Source: Methanocella sp. (GTDB lineage Archaea > Halobacteriota > Methanocellia > Methanocellales > Methanocellaceae). From it: a stretch of 45,497 bases of DNA. The stretch's first letter is position 1. Each line of letters opens with the position of its first letter. Below, piece by piece: positions 42,353-45,497 of the stretch. Under the pieces are notes generated by a model. The model did not search any database and was not told where the DNA came from. It worked only from the letters and a program-made list of their open reading frames with translations. The DNA is taken from contig NZ_DATJPM010000060.1 in NCBI RefSeq assembly GCF_035506375.1, positions 1 to 45,497 on the forward strand. The letters run 5' to 3'. A program made the position numbers and the translations under genes.

Positions 42353-42975
42353 TACTGGGCGCCTCCCTTATACCGCATGGTAGTGGTCTGCAGGAGCGCG
42401 TTGTACGTCGCCAGCGCGAAGTTGATGGTCGACCGGGTCTCGCCCTCGGTCCTGGTCCAGACATCCTTGATGCCCGCCATTTCCATCACTTTCTTCGCCG
42501 GCCCGCCGGCCGCGATGCCCAGGCCTCTGGGCGCCGGCATCAGCTCTATTGTAATAGAGCCGGCCTTGCCCTCGACCAGGCAGGGGACGGTGTGCTCAAG
42601 GCCGCAGCCGCATTCCCATGAGCCGCAGCCGCGCTTGATCTTGACGATGTTCATCTTCGCCATCTCGATGGCTTTTCTTATAGCCGGGCCGACCTGGACG
42701 TCCTTGCCCTCGGCGATGCCGACGTAGCCGTTCCCGTTCCCGACGACTACGGTGGCCCTGAACTTTACACGGCGGCCGGAGTCGGTCATCCTCTGCACCA
42801 TGCTGATATCCAGCACCTCGTCAACGAGGTCCGGGATAAGGGCGTCGATGATCTCGGGCTCCTTGATGGGCAGCCCCGTATCAAAGGCATCCTCGACGGT
42901 CTTGATCTGTCCGGATGAGACCATCTTGCCGAGCCTCGTCTTCGGGACCCATACCTCTTCACGTTCGTAGGCCAT
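42352..42975 (-). CDS. rps5: Ribosomal protein uS5
   Basis: 207 residues. The double-stranded RNA-binding part (DISMVQRMTDSGRRVKFRAT, VVVGNGNGYVGIAEGKDVQV) and the C-terminal part (SITIELMPAPRGLGIAAGGP, KKVMEMAGIKDVWTRTEGET) are intact. Cysteines in RGCGSWECGCGLEHT are as in archaeal homologues. It helps decoding accuracy in the small subunit. Confidence 0.98.
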   Translation of the reverse strand: MAYEREEVWVPKTRLGKMVSSGQIKTVEDAFDTGLPIKEPEIIDALIPDLVDEVLDISMVQRMTDSGRRVKFRATVVVGNGNGYVGIAEGKDVQVGPAIRKAIEMAKMNIVKIKRGCGSWECGCGLEHTVPCLVEGKAGSITIELMPAPRGLGIAAGGPAKKVMEMAGIKDVWTRTEGETRSTINFALATYNALLQTTTMRYKGGAQ

Positions 42976-42976
42976 T

Positions 42977-43543
42977 TTACTTACCCTCGTATGATTTCAT
43001 GATCTTCTCTTTCACTTCGTCGAAGTGCGCCGGCAGGTCGGTCGCCTTAAGCCCACGCTTCTCGTACTGGGCGAAGGTGCTCTTCGTGTTACCGGCGACG
43101 TGCTCGCCGCGGATTCGGTCGTCCGACGGGAAGACGTCCTCGCTGCACGGGATGTCGAGGCCCGCGTCGATCGCGCCCTTGAGGGCAGCGTAGACCTTCG
43201 AGCCTTTTCTGTTCGTGGCAAGGCCGATGTCGAGGATCGCCTCGTCGACGCCCGCCTCCTTCGCCTTTAAGCCGGCCAGCATGCCGGTGAGGTATGCCGC
43301 GCTCGTGTTCTTCGGGGCGCCCTTGTATCCGAACGCCTTCGCGAGCTCCTTCGCCGACGCGGCCGCCAGTACCTGGTCGCCCTCCGGCTTCGTCACGACG
43401 ATCTGCGCGACGTAGTCGCCGAGCGAGCCGCGGACTACCAGTCTCGGCTTGCGCGAAACGATGAGCCTGAGCCTCTGGTGGTAGTCGGTCTTACCTTCCC
43501 GACGCCGCCTGAAGGCTACTCTATATCTTGGTCCTGTTGCCAT
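42977..43543 (-). CDS. rpl18: Ribosomal protein uL18
   Basis: 188 residues. It begins MATGPRYRVAFRRRREGKTD, binds 5S rRNA, and has the conserved RLRLIVSRKPRLVVRGSLGD and GLKAKEAGVDEAILDIGLAT blocks. The start at 43543 is preceded by AAGTGATC; the frame is open nine bases further up to 43552. It lies between eL19 and uS5. Confidence 0.97.
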   Translation of the reverse strand: MATGPRYRVAFRRRREGKTDYHQRLRLIVSRKPRLVVRGSLGDYVAQIVVTKPEGDQVLAAASAKELAKAFGYKGAPKNTSAAYLTGMLAGLKAKEAGVDEAILDIGLATNRKGSKVYAALKGAIDAGLDIPCSEDVFPSDDRIRGEHVAGNTKSTFAQYEKRGLKATDLPAHFDEVKEKIMKSYEGK

Positions 43544-43548
43544 AGTGA

Positions 43549-43992
43549 TCACTTCTTCTGGTATGCGATGTACGACTTCAGGTGTGCTACGTTCCTGAAC
43601 TCTCCGCCCTTCGCCTTCATGTACAGAATGCGGTAGTTGTGGGCGTCTATCGTCTTCTCATCTCTCATCTGCTTAAGCACTTTTCTCTGTGCCCTGATCT
43701 TGCGCATCCACTGCTCCTTCTTAGGAGCGCGGGCGCCCGCGGCGCCTCTGCGGCTGCCCTGGCCCTTCCTGTGGCCCTTCGCGCGCTTGATGTCGCGTGC
43801 GCGTGCCCGGCCGCGGCTGATCCCGACCTTGGGCCTGCGCTTGACGACGCCTTCCTCGATGAGGCCCCGGAGGTCCTCACGGGTGATGGCGGTCGCGATG
43901 TCCTCGAGCCTCTCGGGGTCCATCCAGACACGCGTGACGCCGACCTTTAATAAGTCGGCCGCAAGCCTCTTCTGGTTCGCTAAGTCGGCCAT
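43549..43992 (-). CDS. rpl19e: Ribosomal protein eL19
   Basis: 147 residues of the archaeal/eukaryotic eL19. The start MADLANQKRLAADLLKVGVT and the block RVWMDPERLEDIATAITRED are diagnostic, and the middle is strongly basic (GRARARDIKRAKGHRKGQGS). It forms an inter-subunit bridge. Gene spacing to both neighbours is only a few bases. Confidence 0.98.
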   Translation of the reverse strand: MADLANQKRLAADLLKVGVTRVWMDPERLEDIATAITREDLRGLIEEGVVKRRPKVGISRGRARARDIKRAKGHRKGQGSRRGAAGARAPKKEQWMRKIRAQRKVLKQMRDEKTIDAHNYRILYMKAKGGEFRNVAHLKSYIAYQKK

Positions 43993-43995
43993 GTC

Positions 43996-44685
43996 CTATA
44001 CCTCCTCGAACGTGTTGAGCGGGTTGAGAACCTTGATGTTCAGCTCCTTCGCCGCCTTCTCGATCTCGGCCTGCTTCTTCCGGCCCACGCCGCCGGCGAC
44101 GCGAATCGCCTGCGTCTTCGTGATGCCCTGGATGTCCTGCGGGCGGTGGACCAGCACTTCCTCATAGCCTGAGGAATGCAGTCCGCGCACGGCCGCGGGG
44201 GACCCGAAGCCGACCTTTACCAGCGAGCCCTTCGCCTTGCGCTGCCTGCGCAACTGGCTGTGGTGGCCCTTGGGCTTTCTCCAGCTTAGCTTGAGGCTCT
44301 TGTTCTTGTGAGAGTCGATGCGGTTGAACTCGGGCAGGGATGCCTTGTTCGTCTTCCGGGCGCCGAGCAGCCTCCGGGTCTCCTCGTCCAGGTCCAGCGT
44401 CGATTTCTCGACGGGGCGGGGCAGGGGCCGGGGCTTCGTCATCGTGAAGGTCTTTTTGGGCTTCTCTTCTTCGGCCACGGGCTCTTCCTTTTTCTCGACG
44501 GGCTTTTCCTCGGCTTTTGGCTCGGCCTTCTTCTTAGGCTTCTCATGTTTTGCCGGGGCCTTTGCCTTTGGCTCAGCCTTCTTAGCGGGCGCTTTGGCCG
44601 CCTTCTTCGGAGCCGGCTGCTTCTTCTCGGCCTTTGCTTCCTTTACGGGGGCCTCTACGTCTTCTACTTTCTTCTTCGGTGCCAT
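43996..44685 (-). CDS. rpl32e: Ribosomal protein eL32 with long N-terminal extension
   Basis: 229 residues. The eL32 core starts at about residue 100 (LLGARKTNKASLPEFNRIDS) and contains WRKPKGHHSQLRRQRKAKGS and VGFGSPAAVRGLHSSGYEEV. Before it lies a ~85-residue Lys/Ala/Pro/Glu-rich low-complexity extension starting MAPKKKVEDVEAPVKEAKAE. The start at 44685 is preceded by GTGATC. The extension resembles that of uS13 in composition. Confidence 0.96.
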   Translation of the reverse strand: MAPKKKVEDVEAPVKEAKAEKKQPAPKKAAKAPAKKAEPKAKAPAKHEKPKKKAEPKAEEKPVEKKEEPVAEEEKPKKTFTMTKPRPLPRPVEKSTLDLDEETRRLLGARKTNKASLPEFNRIDSHKNKSLKLSWRKPKGHHSQLRRQRKAKGSLVKVGFGSPAAVRGLHSSGYEEVLVHRPQDIQGITKTQAIRVAGGVGRKKQAEIEKAAKELNIKVLNPLNTFEEV

Positions 44686-44690
44686 GATGA

Positions 44691-45224
44691 TCACGCCTTG
44701 TTGATGATGTATACGCCGTCCTGGAAGACCCTGGGGTCGCGGTTCCTGATCTTGCAGGCCTGCTCGATGTTCGCCGCGGTCTGGCCGACGTGCTCCTTAT
44801 TATTTCCGGTGACGGATACCCTGTCGCCGGCCACGCTGACCTTGGTCTCTCCCATGATGGACGCGTACCTCGGCTTTCTTTCGCCAAGGAAGTTCCCGAT
44901 CGATACTTTGTCCTTGCCCTCGACCTTCAACTGGATGGGGAAGTGGGCGTAGACGATCTTCATATGGTACTCGTACCCTTCGGTAACGCCGGTGATCATG
45001 TTCCGGATGTGCGAAGCGAAGGTACCCACCGTGGCCCGGGTCTGCTTGTCAAACCTGGACGCCTCGACGACGACCTTGCCGTCGGCCGAGGTCAGCTTTA
45101 TGCCGGGGAACCGGAATTCCCGGGATACCTGCCCCTTTTGACCTTTCACGGTCAAAGTTGCACCGCTTAATGTCACGGTTACACCCTGGGGGACGTTTAC
45201 CTCAATGAGCGTTTCTGCTGCCAT
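44691..45224 (-). CDS. rpl6: Ribosomal protein uL6
   Basis: 177 residues with the two repeated beta-alpha domains of uL6. The start AAETLIEVNVPQGVTVTLSG and the block TFASHIRNMITGVTEGYEYH are typical. The C-terminal part (VSIGNFLGERKPRYASIMGE, NIEQACKIRNRDPRVFQDGV) contacts the sarcin-ricin region. Order uS8-uL6-eL32 is canonical. Confidence 0.98.
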   Translation of the reverse strand: MAAETLIEVNVPQGVTVTLSGATLTVKGQKGQVSREFRFPGIKLTSADGKVVVEASRFDKQTRATVGTFASHIRNMITGVTEGYEYHMKIVYAHFPIQLKVEGKDKVSIGNFLGERKPRYASIMGETKVSVAGDRVSVTGNNKEHVGQTAANIEQACKIRNRDPRVFQDGVYIINKA

Positions 45225-45233
45225 TGTTCCACC

Positions 45234-45497
45234 TTAATATACGTACGCTAAAAGCTCGCCGCCGATGCCCTTTGCGGCCGCGTCGCTGTGGGACATGACG
45301 CCCTGCGACGTGGTCAGGATGAGCATGCCGAAGTTCCTGGCGGGGAGGTATCTCTTCTCCCACTTCTCGAACTCCGCCTTGCCCACGGCGAACCGCGGCT
45401 TGATGATGCCGCACTTGTTGATCTTGCCTATAAGCTTTACATTTAACATTCCGGCCTTGCCGTTGTCGATGAACTCGTACTCGCCGACATAGCCCTG
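45234..45497 (-). CDS. rps8: Ribosomal protein uS8 (partial at window edge)
   Basis: The C-terminal ~87 residues of uS8; the frame is open through the right edge of the window, so the N-terminus lies outside. The visible part reads QGYVGEYEFIDNGKAGMLNV, then IKPRFAVGKAEFEKWEKRYL, and the rRNA-binding end TTSQGVMSHSDAAAKGIGGE. The stop is nine bases before the uL6 start. An internal Met at 45449 is not the start. Confidence 0.96.
   Translation of the reverse strand, partial: QGYVGEYEFIDNGKAGMLNVKLIGKINKCGIIKPRFAVGKAEFEKWEKRYLPARNFGMLILTTSQGVMSHSDAAAKGIGGELLAYVY

Overview
The window is a gene-dense archaeal chromosome segment of moderately high GC. Archaeal markers are the spc-type ribosomal protein and SecY operon with eL32 and eL19, RNA polymerase subunit D with two ferredoxin-type clusters, Cbf5, SepF, an LSm-eL37-purF cluster, archaeal phosphopantothenate synthetase, His-type Thi4, TATA-box promoters and a tRNA-Ser with a bulge-helix-bulge intron. 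Gene content and style suggest a methanogenic euryarchaeon near Methanocellales (Methanocella). That placement is inference; no methanogenesis gene lies in the window.

Layout. 0-5 kb: decayed inverted repeats, a PD-(D/E)XK-like protein, a four-CBS protein, a single-pass membrane protein, then a complete bacterial-type ruvC-ruvA-ruvB operon (minus). 5-10 kb: a HEAT-like/zinc-ribbon protein, ZPR1-like protein, SepF, PUA protein, LSm, eL37, PurF and a flavin-binding protein. 10-14 kb: an unknown protein and a 996-residue Hel308/Ski2-like helicase with C-terminal NucS-like and HRDC-like regions. 14-17 kb: a surface protein and an exported thioredoxin with CcdA. 17-21.5 kb: Lhr helicase with a PdeM-like phosphoesterase, divergent from a RecB/Cas4-like Fe-S nuclease. 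21.6-26 kb: LarE and a LarC1-only protein, a three-gene YqjD/YqjE-like membrane cluster, phosphopantothenate synthetase and Thi4. 26-31.7 kb: an accessory stretch with small secreted or unknown proteins, a nested palindromic region, a decayed membrane-protein gene, a MarR-methyltransferase pair with repeated operators, and a GNAT gene that runs into a tRNA. 31.7-45.5 kb (minus): the conserved translation and secretion block, from uS8 at the right edge through uL6, eL32, eL19, uL18, uS5, uL30, uL15, SecY, Adk, the DUF106 insertase, Cmk, Cbf5, tRNA-Ser, uS13, uS4, uS11, RpoD to tRNA-Leu.

How the parts work together. DNA repair and recombination is unusually well represented: RuvABC, the HRDC helicase, Lhr with its phosphoesterase, and the RecB-like nuclease. 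The right third supplies ribosome assembly, rRNA modification, membrane insertion and nucleotide kinases. The ribosomal block is interrupted twice, each time just past the 3' end of a tRNA: about 2.4 kb of cargo between tRNA-Ser and uS13, and loss of the expected eL18-uL13-uS9 continuation after tRNA-Leu, where a truncated GNAT gene sits. These two junctions, the archaeal ruvABC operon, the composite helicase, the YqjDE-like cluster and the MarR operators are the best candidates for follow-up.
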